DNA of 64,000 nt from Mucilaginibacter arboris (GCF_009754915.1 NZ_WPIK01000005.1:62001-126000), one strand, 5' to 3'. Positions 19,285 to 28,868 are shown, counted from the stretch's first letter. Notes: generated from the sequence alone by a model not told the origin. Numbers and translations: made by a program.

Positions 19285-21093
19285 ATGGCTAAGAGGGTTA
19301 TTATTCTTGGTGGTGGCATTGCAGGGATGAGTGCTGCCCATGAACTTGTTGAAAGAGGTTTTGAAGTGGAGGTTTTAGAACGGCATAAACAATTGCCGGG
19401 AGGAAAAGCACGCTCTACACCTATTTCTGATCTGCCAACTGAGAATAGGCAGCCCTTGCCCGGTGAACACGGCTTTCGTTTTTTCCCCGGATTTTATCGC
19501 CACATAACAGATACGATGAAGCGTATCCCATTCAAAAATAACCCGAATGGCGTTTACGATAACTTAATCGAATGTTCCCGCATTATGATGGCGAGAATGG
19601 GGCAAACACCCATTTATGCACCCGGGAACTTTCCCAGGTCTTTTAGTGATTTACTGCTGATTATACATGACATTTTTCATACACAATCTGGCCTTTCGCC
19701 AGGAGAATCTAAAGTAATCGCTAAAAAAGTGTGGCAGTTAATGACGAGCTGCGAAGAAAGGCGTACCAATGAATATGAACATATTGGCTGGTGGGAATTT
19801 ACAGAAGCGGATAAATACAGCGAAAGCTACAGAACACTTTTTGTAAATGGCCTTACACGTACTTTGGTGGCTGCAAAAGCAGAAAAAGCCAGTACCAAAA
19901 CCGGCGGCGATATTTTTCTGCAATTACTCTTTAACATGGCCAACCCTTCTGTTCGTACCGACAGGATTTTATGCGGCCCTACCAACGATGTCTGGTTGTT
20001 CCCCTGGCTGGAGTATTTAAAAGGCAAAGGCGTTGGCTATCATTTCGATCAGTTTGTGGAATATTTGGAGTTTGAAAATGGTACCATCACAGGGGTTTGT
20101 ACTTCTTCTGATAGCGCAGGAAAGCAAAAGTTTACCGGAGATTACTACTTATGCGCTTTGCCTGTAGAACGTGCGGCAAAACTAATGCAATATAACCCGG
20201 AAATATACAAGTTGGATACTTGCCTCGATGATATTGCCACTCTTGCAAATGATGTGGCCTGGATGAACGGCATCCAATTTTACCTGCTTAAAGATGTAAG
20301 CATCAATAAAGGCCATATCATTTTAGCTGATTCGCCCTGGGCACTTACTGCCATATCGCAAATACAGTTTTGGAAAGATTTCGACATTAGCCAATATGGA
20401 ACAGGCGATGTTAGAGGGATTATTTCTGTAGATGTTTCCAACTGGGATGTTCCCGGGCTCATCTATAATAAACCCGCTAAAGATTGTTCTCAAAAAGAAG
20501 TAATTGCCGAAGTATGGGAACAAATGAAGCAAAGTTTTAACCGGAGCGGGGAGATTATTTTAGAAGACAGCAACCTGAAATGTGCCAATATAGATTGCGA
20601 CATTATTTTTAGAGATGATGTATTAGACGCTAATGCCCCGTCTGTAAATGGAAACAACAATCAGCCGATTAGATTTGGTACAAACAGCTGCGATAAAAAC
20701 GAAGAACCCCTATTAGTTAATGAAGTTGATACCTGGGTGCTAAGAAGGGAAACCTATACAGATATTCCAAATCTGTTCCTGGCATCAGATTATATCAAAA
20801 CCAATACCGATTTGGCTACAATGGAAGGGGCAAACGAAGCAGCAAGAAGGGCTGTAAACAACATCATTGACCGGTCTGGCAAAAAAGTACCGTTTTGTAA
20901 AGTCTGGAAATTGCACGAACCCGACTGGCTGCTGTATTATAAATGGCTCGACAGGAGAAGGTATAGAAAAGGCTTGGCATGGAAAATAAACGAACCTTTA
21001 CTCGGCAGGTTTTTAAATTCGATATTCAGTCTGTTTAAAAAAGCAAAAAATGTTACAGCCAACAGCCTCAGCACCGCCTTATCAAAAAACTGA
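19285..21093 (+). CDS. FAD-dependent oxidoreductase, phytoene-desaturase/hydroxysqualene-dehydroxylase-like
   Basis: 602 residues. The N-terminus is a Rossmann dinucleotide fold (VIILGGGIAGMSAAHELVERG, then ER about 18 residues later) followed by LPGGKARS, the pattern of amine-oxidase/carotenoid-desaturase flavoproteins, and HGFRFFPGFYRHITDTM. A C-terminal FAD-binding block is seen at NLFLASDYIKTNTDLATMEGANEAARRAVNN. Substrate cannot be assigned; an isoprenoid or other lipid is likely. The next gene overlaps by 44 nt and encodes a membrane protein, followed by an adenylate cyclase, all in one orientation with tight spacing, so the three are probably one operon. Confidence 0.82.
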   Translation: MAKRVIILGGGIAGMSAAHELVERGFEVEVLERHKQLPGGKARSTPISDLPTENRQPLPGEHGFRFFPGFYRHITDTMKRIPFKNNPNGVYDNLIECSRIMMARMGQTPIYAPGNFPRSFSDLLLIIHDIFHTQSGLSPGESKVIAKKVWQLMTSCEERRTNEYEHIGWWEFTEADKYSESYRTLFVNGLTRTLVAAKAEKASTKTGGDIFLQLLFNMANPSVRTDRILCGPTNDVWLFPWLEYLKGKGVGYHFDQFVEYLEFENGTITGVCTSSDSAGKQKFTGDYYLCALPVERAAKLMQYNPEIYKLDTCLDDIATLANDVAWMNGIQFYLLKDVSINKGHIILADSPWALTAISQIQFWKDFDISQYGTGDVRGIISVDVSNWDVPGLIYNKPAKDCSQKEVIAEVWEQMKQSFNRSGEIILEDSNLKCANIDCDIIFRDDVLDANAPSVNGNNNQPIRFGTNSCDKNEEPLLVNEVDTWVLRRETYTDIPNLFLASDYIKTNTDLATMEGANEAARRAVNNIIDRSGKKVPFCKVWKLHEPDWLLYYKWLDRRRYRKGLAWKINEPLLGRFLNSIFSLFKKAKNVTANSLSTALSKN

Positions 21094-21757
21094 GCTTTCG
21101 AATCCTTTTTCTTTAAAAAGGATCATTTTCAGTTTAACTGTTATGATTATAGCCATTGGTATGCTTGTTTATGACAGCATGAAACATATTGGCTGGATCA
21201 GTGCCGAACACTGGGGCCTGGTTTTTTTTATTGTTTACCTTTTTTATACCGCCATTACCTTTGATAAGGTTTATCAATTGCTTTGCATATTTTCTATTAT
21301 AGCAGGTTTTACAGAATTGCTTGCAGACCATTATCTTGTTGCTTATACCAATACGCTTGTTTATCCCTTAAAAGAACCTGCCCTCTGGTCATCGCCTTAT
21401 TACATGCCTTTTAGCTGGGCGGTGGTGTTGATACAAATTGGTTATTTAGGCTGGCTTATCTCAAAAAAAACAGGGGTTTTAATAAGTGGTTTAATTATGA
21501 TAGCTGTAAGCGCCGTTATTATCCCATTATATGAAAGCTGGGCAATTAAAGCCGGATGGTGGGACTATCAGCATTGCAAAACCTGGAAAAGCGTTCCTTA
21601 TTACATTTTTATTGCCGAAGGATTATTAATGTTTACCGTTCCCTGGTTTTTATCAAAAGCAGAAAATAAAAACATGGTTACAATAGCAGGCTACGGCATA
21701 TTACAAGGCCTGGTTATGCTTTTTGCCTGTATTATTGCCATATTAATTACGGGGTAA
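21050..21757 (+). CDS. Polytopic membrane protein linked to the oxidoreductase
   Basis: 235 residues (the first ATG overlaps the upstream gene by 44 nt; a later start is possible). About seven hydrophobic segments. Motifs such as FTELLADHY, SPYYMPFSWAVVLIQ, and AGWWDYQHCKTWKSVPYYIFIAEG resemble membrane proteins of the carotenoid-cyclase/hydratase kind, where WWDY-type sequences recur. I do not recognise an exact family. Its location between a desaturase-like flavoprotein and a cyclase suggests it processes or moves the same lipid substrate; that is inference. Confidence 0.7.
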   Translation: MLQPTASAPPYQKTELSNPFSLKRIIFSLTVMIIAIGMLVYDSMKHIGWISAEHWGLVFFIVYLFYTAITFDKVYQLLCIFSIIAGFTELLADHYLVAYTNTLVYPLKEPALWSSPYYMPFSWAVVLIQIGYLGWLISKKTGVLISGLIMIAVSAVIIPLYESWAIKAGWWDYQHCKTWKSVPYYIFIAEGLLMFTVPWFLSKAENKNMVTIAGYGILQGLVMLFACIIAILITG

Positions 21758-21758
21758 A

Positions 21759-23024
21759 ATGGTTTCAAAAATTATTAACTGGTTTATTCTCGACAAGTAT
21801 AAAAAAGATCCCGACACCTACCGGTCGGTAAGGATTACAGTATCTGTAATTTTAAGTACAATGCTTTTTTCAACCAGCTTTATGCTCCAAAGCTTGTACA
21901 TGCATTTTACAGCAGGTATTTATGCCATGATTTTTAATGCCCTTGGCTTTTTAATACTTCCTTTTCTTTTTAAAGCCGGACTTTCATGTAAAGCAACTGC
22001 ACATTTATACATCTTTATAGGAACAGTTGGTGTGTTGATCTGCGTGTTTTTTACAGGCGGCAGTTCCTCTCACATTTTATTCTGGATGATCGTTTTGCCA
22101 TGTATTGTCCTGATGATCTCGGACTTAAAAAGCGGGCTTATCTGGACGGCTGTTTCTATAACCAGTATTATTATTCTTTATCTGATGAAATTTTATGGTT
22201 ATAAATTTCCTGATTTTTTCGATACCATTTCTGCAAACAACTATCTGATAAAAAAACTGTCTGATACCGTTGGCCTGGTATTGATCATGTTTTTAATTAC
22301 GACTGTTTTTGAGCAGCAAAAAAAATACATGCTCGAAAAACTCGATCAGAAAAATAAAATTATTGAAGCCGAAAAAGAAAAATCAGAACAATTACTGCTT
22401 AATATTTTACCGGCCGACATCTCTTTAGAACTGAAAGAAACCGGCAAAACAAAAGCTTACAGTTATGAAATTGCAACAGTAATGTTTGCCGATTTTGTAA
22501 ATTTCACCTTAATTGGAGAAAAACTTAGTCCGGAGGAACTGGTATATGCCATTGGCGAATACTTTGAAGCTTTCGACAACATTATTGAAAATAACGGGAT
22601 CGAGAAAATAAAAACTGTTGGCGATGCTTATATCTGTGCGGCCGGTCTGCCCATACCAACCACAGATAATGCAGTGGTAATGATACATGTTGCACAATGT
22701 TTTATTAATGCGGTGGAGGAACTGAAAATAAAAAGGCTAACAGCAGGAAAAGAGGTTTTTAATATCAGGATTGGCATTAATACCGGCCCGTTGGTAGCGG
22801 GCGTAGTCGGTATTAAAAAATTTGCTTACGATATTTGGGGAGATACCGTTAATACAGCAGCACGCATGCAGGAAAAAGGCTTACCTAACCGTATTAACAT
22901 TTCCGGTTCTACTTATGCACTGGTAAAAAACGAGTTTGATTGCGAATACCGGGGCAAAATCGAAGCTAAAAATAAAGGGCAAATTGATATGTATTTTATT
23001 GAAGGACCTACCTGCCTTTCATGA
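21759..23024 (+). CDS. Membrane-bound class III adenylate cyclase
   Basis: 421 residues. Six hydrophobic segments (about residues 25-185) form a membrane sensor domain, a coiled coil (about 190-220) follows, then a complete class III cyclase domain. All catalytic residues are visible: metal-binding D245 (FADFVNFT) and D289 (TVGDAYIC), adenine-selecting K285 and D358 (AYDIWGD), and transition-state N365 and R369 (GDTVNTAARM). The K/D pair predicts ATP rather than GTP as substrate, so cAMP would be made. The gene follows the membrane-protein gene by 1 nt. cAMP signalling is uncommon in this phylum, and no receptor is encoded in the window. Confidence 0.9.
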   Translation: MVSKIINWFILDKYKKDPDTYRSVRITVSVILSTMLFSTSFMLQSLYMHFTAGIYAMIFNALGFLILPFLFKAGLSCKATAHLYIFIGTVGVLICVFFTGGSSSHILFWMIVLPCIVLMISDLKSGLIWTAVSITSIIILYLMKFYGYKFPDFFDTISANNYLIKKLSDTVGLVLIMFLITTVFEQQKKYMLEKLDQKNKIIEAEKEKSEQLLLNILPADISLELKETGKTKAYSYEIATVMFADFVNFTLIGEKLSPEELVYAIGEYFEAFDNIIENNGIEKIKTVGDAYICAAGLPIPTTDNAVVMIHVAQCFINAVEELKIKRLTAGKEVFNIRIGINTGPLVAGVVGIKKFAYDIWGDTVNTAARMQEKGLPNRINISGSTYALVKNEFDCEYRGKIEAKNKGQIDMYFIEGPTCLS

Positions 23025-23064
23025 CAAAATCCCCGCATTTGTTTAAATTTTGTTCTGTCTGTTT

Positions 23065-23154
23065 AATGCTTCTTTTACCAGGTAAAAATTGGCAAACGGT
23101 TATTTTCAGCCTGAATTAAAGGTTAAACAAATTTTAATGGCATAAAAGAAGCAT
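23065..23154. repeat. Inverted pair of interspersed motifs between convergent genes
   Basis: AATGCTTCTTTTACC (23065-23079) faces GCATAAAAGAAGCAT (23140-23154) with about 60 nt between. The left copy is followed by AGGTAAAAATTGG and the right copy preceded by AAATTTTAATGG, so both carry the extended form. It lies between the cyclase gene and the convergent GDSL gene and could act as a bidirectional terminator. Confidence 0.75.
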
Positions 23155-23230
23155 GCTGAAATTTATTTCAACACGAAACAATAAACAATATTATAAGGAT
23201 TGCCGGAATAAGAAACCCGGATTTAAACAG

Positions 23231-23965
23231 TTATTTTAAGCCCGCAACTACCTGGGGCGCTAATAATTTAACCCACATTAAATACATCAAACCCGAAGGG
23301 TGCAACCCATCATCTGCCAGTAAAGTAGTGTCTGTTGCTGCCTTTCGCGAAACATCAGTTATGTTTAAATAATTAACACCTAACTTATTGCTTTCCCTTT
23401 CATTAATGGCATTAAAAACATCTATCTGTGCTTTGATGGTAGCGATGTTGCGCCCGGAAGTAAGGGCAAATGGCGTAACAGACCAATCGGGAATAGACAG
23501 CACAAATACATGTTTAGGATTGCTTTTAGCATAAAGAACAGACGTATTCACTAAGTCATCAAAATCAGTCCGGTAAGTTGCAGTATCGCCATTCTGAAAC
23601 TGATTATTTACACCAATAAGCAAAGTAACAAAGCTGAATTTTTTAGTTATGGCCGAATCTGCAATAGCCCTTTTTAAATCGGCAGTTGTCCAGCCGGTGC
23701 GTGCAATAATAAGCGGATCGGTAACATAAAAGTTGTTACTTCTTAGTTGCGATGCTAATTGAAAAGGAAAAGATTGTGTGTATGGAACAGATTGGCCGAT
23801 AGTATAAGAATCGCCCAAAGCAAGATAACTTATCGTGGTATCGACCGTGTTAATAACAGGCAGCGCAACAACAACAGCTACGGGGACTGTAGTTGCAGCT
23901 ATTTGTTGTTTTTTGCAGCCAGCCATAACTGCAATCGCCATTAATATGCTTCCTACTATTTTCAT
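23231..23965 (-). CDS. SGNH/GDSL-family lipoprotein hydrolase
   Basis: 244 residues. Lipoprotein signal MKIVGSILMAIAVMAGC with lipidation at C17. Catalytic blocks are GDSYTIGQSV (block I nucleophile Ser), GVNNQF (block III Asn) and DDGLHPSG (block V Asp-x-x-His), so the serine esterase triad is intact. It probably hydrolyses esters such as acylated glycans or lipids at the periplasmic face. The start overlaps the lipB stop in an ATGA junction, so the two are translationally coupled. Confidence 0.88.
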   Translation of the reverse strand: MKIVGSILMAIAVMAGCKKQQIAATTVPVAVVVALPVINTVDTTISYLALGDSYTIGQSVPYTQSFPFQLASQLRSNNFYVTDPLIIARTGWTTADLKRAIADSAITKKFSFVTLLIGVNNQFQNGDTATYRTDFDDLVNTSVLYAKSNPKHVFVLSIPDWSVTPFALTSGRNIATIKAQIDVFNAINERESNKLGVNYLNITDVSRKAATDTTLLADDGLHPSGLMYLMWVKLLAPQVVAGLK

Positions 23966-24690
23966 ATCACTTCCATATCAAATAATACGGAAATATGGTG
24001 TTTCAGGATTTTTTTAACTTCATCAATATTTACTTCTTTGCCTAACTCTTTTTGCATTGAAGTTACTGCTTTGTCTTCTATTCCGCAGGGAATAATATTT
24101 TTAAAATAATCGAGGTTTGGGTTGATGTTAAAAGCCAAACCATGCATCGTAACCCAGCGGCTGCACCGAACGCCCATTGCACATATTTTTCTAGCTTTCT
24201 TTGGATCGGCAGCATCCAGCCAAACACCGGTATAACCCGGATAACGTTCTGCTTTAATGCCAAAATCTGCCAAAGTTAAAATAACAGCTTCTTCCAATGT
24301 GCGGAGATATAAATGAATATCCGTAAAAAAATTATCTAAATCTAAAATCGGATAAACCACTAACTGGCCGGGGCCATGATAAGTAATATCGCCGCCGCGG
24401 TTAATCGGATAAAATTTGGCGTGTTTTTCTTGCAGTTGCTTTTCTGATAATAACAAATGTTCCGGTTTGCCGCTTTTGCCCAAAGTATAAACATGCTGAT
24501 GCTCGCAAAAAATTAAATAATTGGGCGTTACTGTTTTTATGCCGGTAAAAGAAGCATCGTCTTCTCCACGGTTGCGGCTTTCTGTTTTTAGCTTTACGGT
24601 TGCTGCAAAAATTTCTTCCTGCCTGTTCCAGGCTTGCTGGTAATCTATCAAACCCCAATCTTCAAAAAAAACCTGCTTGTTCTTGCTCAT
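23962..24690 (-). CDS. lipB: Octanoyltransferase LipB
   Basis: 242 residues with LipB hallmarks: RGGDITYHGPGQLVVYPI, the block KARKICAMGVRCSRWVTMHGLAFN containing the catalytic lysine, and FKNIIPCGIEDKAVTSM with the acyl-thioester cysteine. It transfers octanoate from acyl-ACP to lipoyl domains in the first step of lipoate synthesis. A GAAGC-type interspersed motif (24544-24558) is read in frame as the DDASFTG peptide in a loop of the N-terminal half. It is followed by a coupled GDSL gene. Degenerate direct repeats lie just upstream. Confidence 0.95.
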   Translation of the reverse strand: MSKNKQVFFEDWGLIDYQQAWNRQEEIFAATVKLKTESRNRGEDDASFTGIKTVTPNYLIFCEHQHVYTLGKSGKPEHLLLSEKQLQEKHAKFYPINRGGDITYHGPGQLVVYPILDLDNFFTDIHLYLRTLEEAVILTLADFGIKAERYPGYTGVWLDAADPKKARKICAMGVRCSRWVTMHGLAFNINPNLDYFKNIIPCGIEDKAVTSMQKELGKEVNIDEVKKILKHHISVLFDMEVI

Positions 24691-24697
24691 GTTAAAA

Positions 24698-24758
24698 GTT
24701 GATGGTTCATGGTTAATTGGTAAATGGCCAAGTAGTTGATGGATTATGGTTCATGGTA
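24698..24758. repeat. Degenerate direct repeat upstream of lipB
   Basis: GTTGATGGTTCATGGTTAA (from 24699) recurs imperfectly as GTTGATGG and then TTATGGTTCATGGTAAA (24735-24758). Such GTTGATGG/TTCATGG strings look like slippage-prone low-complexity sequence; no function assigned. Confidence 0.5.
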
Positions 24759-24822
24759 AACCAAAGTAATGGATGCCCGTTTTTCCGCTCTTCGTTCTCT
24801 CATTCTTCTCCGCTCCCAATTC

Positions 24823-25464
24823 TTACACCTCCTTTGCATACCCGATCATATACCCGTTAAATGGCAGATATTCTACTTCAAAATCCAAATCCACCTCGTC
24901 ATTTCTGATTTTAGCGCAGAAAATACCTTCCTCCTGATAATCAAATTCCTCCAGAAAAATATGGTGTAAAAAAGAAATTTCCTTCCGTCCGTAACATTTA
25001 TAAACCGCTTCTTTTGCACACCAGCAGGCGTATAATTGCTTGATATGATGTTCTGGTTTGATAAATGCCAGTTCATCAGGCCGCAAAAACTTTTTAGCGA
25101 TCCGCTCCACTTTCAGGTCAATTCTTTCAACATCGATCCCAACCGGCTTGCTTTTGCTGATCATCACCGCCGCATAATCAAAAGAATGGCTGAAAGAGAT
25201 ATGATAAGGGATGGAAGTTAGATAAGGCTTCCCGTGCTCATCTACCTTACAATCAATGTATTCTTCGGTGTTCAGCATTTTGCGCAGCAGCACGCGCGTG
25301 CCCAGCCAGTGTAAATAACGTTTGCCATTGCTCAGGTTTTGTATAAAGGCTTTTTCACCTTCATCCAACTGTAATTGTTGATACAACTCTTCGGCATTTT
25401 CTTCAATTTTCCAAAGGGCAAATTCGGTGTCGTTATCCACCTTTTTACGATAAGCAATCCCCAT
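24823..25464 (-). CDS. 4'-phosphopantetheinyl transferase (Sfp type)
   Basis: 213 residues from ATG 25462-25464 (nine extra codons are open upstream but begin within poorly conserved sequence). The Sfp signature is complete: HISFSHSFDYAAVM, VGIDVERIDLKVERIAKKF, and WCAKEAVYKCYG, which hold the Mg/CoA-binding Asp, Glu and Lys. It activates acyl or peptidyl carrier proteins by attaching the phosphopantetheine arm of CoA, and could serve the AcpP encoded at 63531. It is divergent from dcd. Confidence 0.92.
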   Translation of the reverse strand: MGIAYRKKVDNDTEFALWKIEENAEELYQQLQLDEGEKAFIQNLSNGKRYLHWLGTRVLLRKMLNTEEYIDCKVDEHGKPYLTSIPYHISFSHSFDYAAVMISKSKPVGIDVERIDLKVERIAKKFLRPDELAFIKPEHHIKQLYACWCAKEAVYKCYGRKEISFLHHIFLEEFDYQEEGIFCAKIRNDEVDLDFEVEYLPFNGYMIGYAKEV

Positions 25465-25536
25465 GAAGTAAAGTTGCGAAAAGGATAGCAATATATTTTA
25501 AAATATTCTAATTTAGGTTCCGCATCTTCGCACCTT

Positions 25537-26073
25537 ATGATTCTTTCAGACAAACTTATTTTACAGGAAATTGAACAGGGAACAATTATTATTGAACCTT
25601 TTGACCCAACTTGTTTAGGCACTAATTCTTATGATGTACATCTTGGTAAATATCTGGCCACTTATAGAAACCGTGTTTTAGATGCCAAACAGCATAACGA
25701 AATCGATCATTTTGAAATCCCGAAAGAAGGTTTCCTGCTTCAGCCCAATACTTTATATTTAGGTGTAACGGTAGAATATACCGAAACGCACCGGCATGTA
25801 CCATTTTTAGAGGGTAAAAGCAGTACCGGAAGATTAGGGATTGACATTCACGCCACAGCAGGAAAAGGCGATGTTGGCTTTTGCAATACCTGGACGCTTG
25901 AAATTTCGGTTACACAACCCGTACGCATTTACCCGGGAATGCCCATTGGCCAGTTAATTTATTTTGTGGTGGAAGGAGAAATAGAAACACTGTATAATAC
26001 CAAAGCCAATGCCAAATACAGTAAACCTACCACAAGGCCCGTAGAAAGCATGATGTGGAAAAACCAGTTTTAG
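25537..26073 (+). CDS. dcd: dCTP deaminase
   Basis: 178 residues beginning MILSDKLILQEIEQGTIIIEPF, with the trimeric dUTPase-fold signatures GKSSTGRLGIDIHATAG and the catalytic Glu in TWTLEISVTQPVRIYPGMPIGQL, and the C-terminal NAKYSKPTTRPVESMMW nucleotide lid. It deaminates dCTP to dUTP in pyrimidine deoxynucleotide synthesis. The upstream neighbour is divergent, and the MG2/TonB-plug gene starts 80 nt downstream. Confidence 0.96.
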   Translation: MILSDKLILQEIEQGTIIIEPFDPTCLGTNSYDVHLGKYLATYRNRVLDAKQHNEIDHFEIPKEGFLLQPNTLYLGVTVEYTETHRHVPFLEGKSSTGRLGIDIHATAGKGDVGFCNTWTLEISVTQPVRIYPGMPIGQLIYFVVEGEIETLYNTKANAKYSKPTTRPVESMMWKNQF

Positions 26074-26153
26074 CAATTGTAATCTATGCGTTACAAAAGC
26101 TTTTTATTAAAAATCGGCGTTTACTTAGTATCTTGTTTCCTTTTGTTAAACCT

Positions 26154-28868
26154 ATGAAATTAAAGCGTTTTTTGACTATTTGCCTGCTGCTTCTGGCAAC
26201 AGGAATACTGGGTTTTGCTGTTCAGCAGGATGACCCTCTAAAAAAGATTTTAACCCAATTACAGAAGTTTAACGATGATTCTCCTACAGAAAAAGTTTAC
26301 CTGCAGTTAGATAAACCTTATTATGCCATTGGCGATCTGATTTATTTTAAAGCCTACACTACCATCGGCGGCAAACATCAGCCTTCGGGCTTGAGCAAGA
26401 TTTTATATGTAGACCTGATCAACGAAAAAGATTCTGTTAAACAATCGCTGCGTTTGCCAATGGCTGCCGGTTTAAGCTGGGGCAATTTTACTTTAGCCGA
26501 TACTTTGCAGGAAGGCAATTACCGGATACGCGCTTACACCCAATGGATGCGCAACTTTGGCGAAGATTATTTTTTTGATAAAACCATCAGCGTTGGCAAT
26601 GCCATTTCTAATACTGTTTTTACCACGGTAAATTATCAGTTTACTACCGAGAATGGCGTACAAAAAATAAACGCTGTTATTAATTATGCTGATTTAAACA
26701 ACAAGCCTTGTGCAGATAAAGCGGTAAGCTACCGCGTACAATTAGATTTCCGGACGGTTTTAAAAGGAAAAGGCACAACCGATGCCAACGGAAACCTGAG
26801 CATCAGTTTCAGTAATCCGCAGCCTGCTTCTTTAAAATCAGGACAAATTATTACCAATATTACAACTGATGATAAAAAAACAGTGGTAAAAACAGTACCG
26901 GTTAAAGCAACATCCAATGATGTAGATGTGCAGTTTTTTCCGGAAAGCGGCGATCTGGTAAATGGCATCCGCTCTAAAGTTGCCTTTAAAGCAGTTGGCG
27001 CAGATGGTTTAGGCATCGCCATAAAAGGAAGCGTTTTTAACAACACCAATAACGAAGTTGCTAAAATAAGCACGCAGCATTTGGGAATGGGCGCTTTTAT
27101 GCTTTTCCCGGAAACAGGCAAAACTTATACAGCAAAAATTACCTTTCCGGATGGTTCTGAAAAAAACTATGACTTGCCAAAAGCTTCTGACCAAGGTTTT
27201 GTACTAAGCGTTGGCAATACCGATCCTGAATTTATTAACCTGCATGTTTCGGTTAGCAATGAAACTTTTAAGCTAAAGCAAAATACAGATATTATGGTAG
27301 TGGGCCAGTCTGGCGGCGATGTTTATTACACTGCCAAAAGCAAGCTGGAAAGCCAGTCTTTCTCTGCCCGGATTCCTAAAAGCCGCTTTCCTTCCGGCAT
27401 TGCACAATTTACTTTGTTTACGCAGGAAGGCGAGCCTTTAAACGAGCGGATTATTTTTGTAAACAATCCCGATCAGCTTAAAATTAATGTAACTTCTCCG
27501 GAAACTACTTCGCCCAGACAAAATGTAAAACTTGATTTCACGGCTCAAAATAAAGATAAGGCACCTGTTGTAGGCAGTTTTTCTGTTGCCGTAACAGATG
27601 AAACCAAGGTCCCGGTTAACGAGGATAAAGAAAGTACCATCTTATCCAACTTACTTTTAACATCCGATATAAAAGGTTACATCGAACAGCCCAACTACTA
27701 TTTTGCACATACAGATGAAAAAGCACAGGCAGATTTAGATGTGCTGATGCTGACACAAGGTTACCACCGCTTTGCCTGGCGGATGCTGATGGGCAACAGT
27801 TTTCCGCAGCTTACTTATCAGCCGGAAAAATCGATGTCTATTGCCGGGATTGTGAAAACTTTAGGCGGAAAACCGGTTCCGAAAGGAAAAGTTACTTTGT
27901 TTACCACCACAAAAGGCGCGTTTTTGCTGGATACGGTAACGGATGCAAACGGCAGGTTTAAGTTTGATAATTTAATTTTTCCTGACAGTATTCGTTTTGT
28001 AATACAGGCACGCGGCGTAAACGGCAAAAAAAATGTAGAAATTACTTTGGACAATGTCCCGCAACAGTTTGTAACCAAAAATAAAAATGCACCCGATGTT
28101 TCTATCAACTTAAACCGTGACCTGGCTGCTTACCTGCAAAACAGCAAAGCGCAGTACGATGACTTGCGAAAATATGGCTTGGTTAACCGCACCATTGTTT
28201 TAAAAGAAGTAACCATTACCGAGAAAAAAGAACCGCTTAAAAACTCCTCTAACTTAAACGGCCCGGGCAATGCCGATCAGATTATAAAAGGCGATTTGTT
28301 TGAGCAAATGGGCTGTGCTACAATAGACCAATGTTTGCAGGGCAGGTTATTAGGGGTGATTTTCAGGAACGGAATACCTTATTCTACCCGTAGTTTTAAT
28401 ACACCCATGCAAATAATTGTGGACGGGATTTATATGGAACCCGATTACCTTACTACAATTAACCCGCTTGATATTGCAAGTATTGAAGTTTTGCGTACCA
28501 TAGGTTATACTTCTATTTATGGCGGCAGGGGCAGCGGCGGCGTGCTGGTTATCAATACCAAACGCGGAGACGATCCCAGTTATTCTTTCCAGCGATATGC
28601 ACCCGGTATTGTAACGTATAACCCAAAAGGCTTTAGCCGGGGCAAAGAGTTTTATTCGCCTAAATATGACGACCCGAAAACCAATAAAGCCGTGGCCGAT
28701 TTACGGACAACCATTTACTGGAACCCGAATTTAATTACCGATAAAGATGGTAAAGCTACTTTCAGCTTTTTTAATGCAGATAGCAAAGGCACTTATCGCG
28801 TAGTGATAGAAGGTATTGATGATGCAGGAAATCTGGGCAGGCAGGTTTACCATTATAAGGTGGAGTAA
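26154..28868 (+). CDS. Large MG2 / carboxypeptidase-regulatory / TonB-plug protein
   Basis: 904 residues from ATG 26154, which is followed by a signal peptide (MKLKRFLTICLLLLATGILGF). Upstream in-frame codons encode no signal, so this start is preferred. The mature protein begins PTEKVYLQLDKPYYAIGDLIYFKAYT, the MG2 module of alpha-2-macroglobulin-like proteins, continues with further beta domains, a carboxypeptidase regulatory-like domain near 560-640 (GGKPVPKGKVTL) and a TonB plug-type segment (about 700-800: MQIIVDGIYMEPDYLTTINPLDIASIEVLRT and GGRGSGGVLVINT). No beta-barrel follows. It is likely an outer-membrane or periplasmic protein of a SusC-adjacent style. Two ACAGT-type motifs lie inside (26610, 26885). 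Confidence 0.86.
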   Translation: MKLKRFLTICLLLLATGILGFAVQQDDPLKKILTQLQKFNDDSPTEKVYLQLDKPYYAIGDLIYFKAYTTIGGKHQPSGLSKILYVDLINEKDSVKQSLRLPMAAGLSWGNFTLADTLQEGNYRIRAYTQWMRNFGEDYFFDKTISVGNAISNTVFTTVNYQFTTENGVQKINAVINYADLNNKPCADKAVSYRVQLDFRTVLKGKGTTDANGNLSISFSNPQPASLKSGQIITNITTDDKKTVVKTVPVKATSNDVDVQFFPESGDLVNGIRSKVAFKAVGADGLGIAIKGSVFNNTNNEVAKISTQHLGMGAFMLFPETGKTYTAKITFPDGSEKNYDLPKASDQGFVLSVGNTDPEFINLHVSVSNETFKLKQNTDIMVVGQSGGDVYYTAKSKLESQSFSARIPKSRFPSGIAQFTLFTQEGEPLNERIIFVNNPDQLKINVTSPETTSPRQNVKLDFTAQNKDKAPVVGSFSVAVTDETKVPVNEDKESTILSNLLLTSDIKGYIEQPNYYFAHTDEKAQADLDVLMLTQGYHRFAWRMLMGNSFPQLTYQPEKSMSIAGIVKTLGGKPVPKGKVTLFTTTKGAFLLDTVTDANGRFKFDNLIFPDSIRFVIQARGVNGKKNVEITLDNVPQQFVTKNKNAPDVSINLNRDLAAYLQNSKAQYDDLRKYGLVNRTIVLKEVTITEKKEPLKNSSNLNGPGNADQIIKGDLFEQMGCATIDQCLQGRLLGVIFRNGIPYSTRSFNTPMQIIVDGIYMEPDYLTTINPLDIASIEVLRTIGYTSIYGGRGSGGVLVINTKRGDDPSYSFQRYAPGIVTYNPKGFSRGKEFYSPKYDDPKTNKAVADLRTTIYWNPNLITDKDGKATFSFFNADSKGTYRVVIEGIDDAGNLGRQVYHYKVE

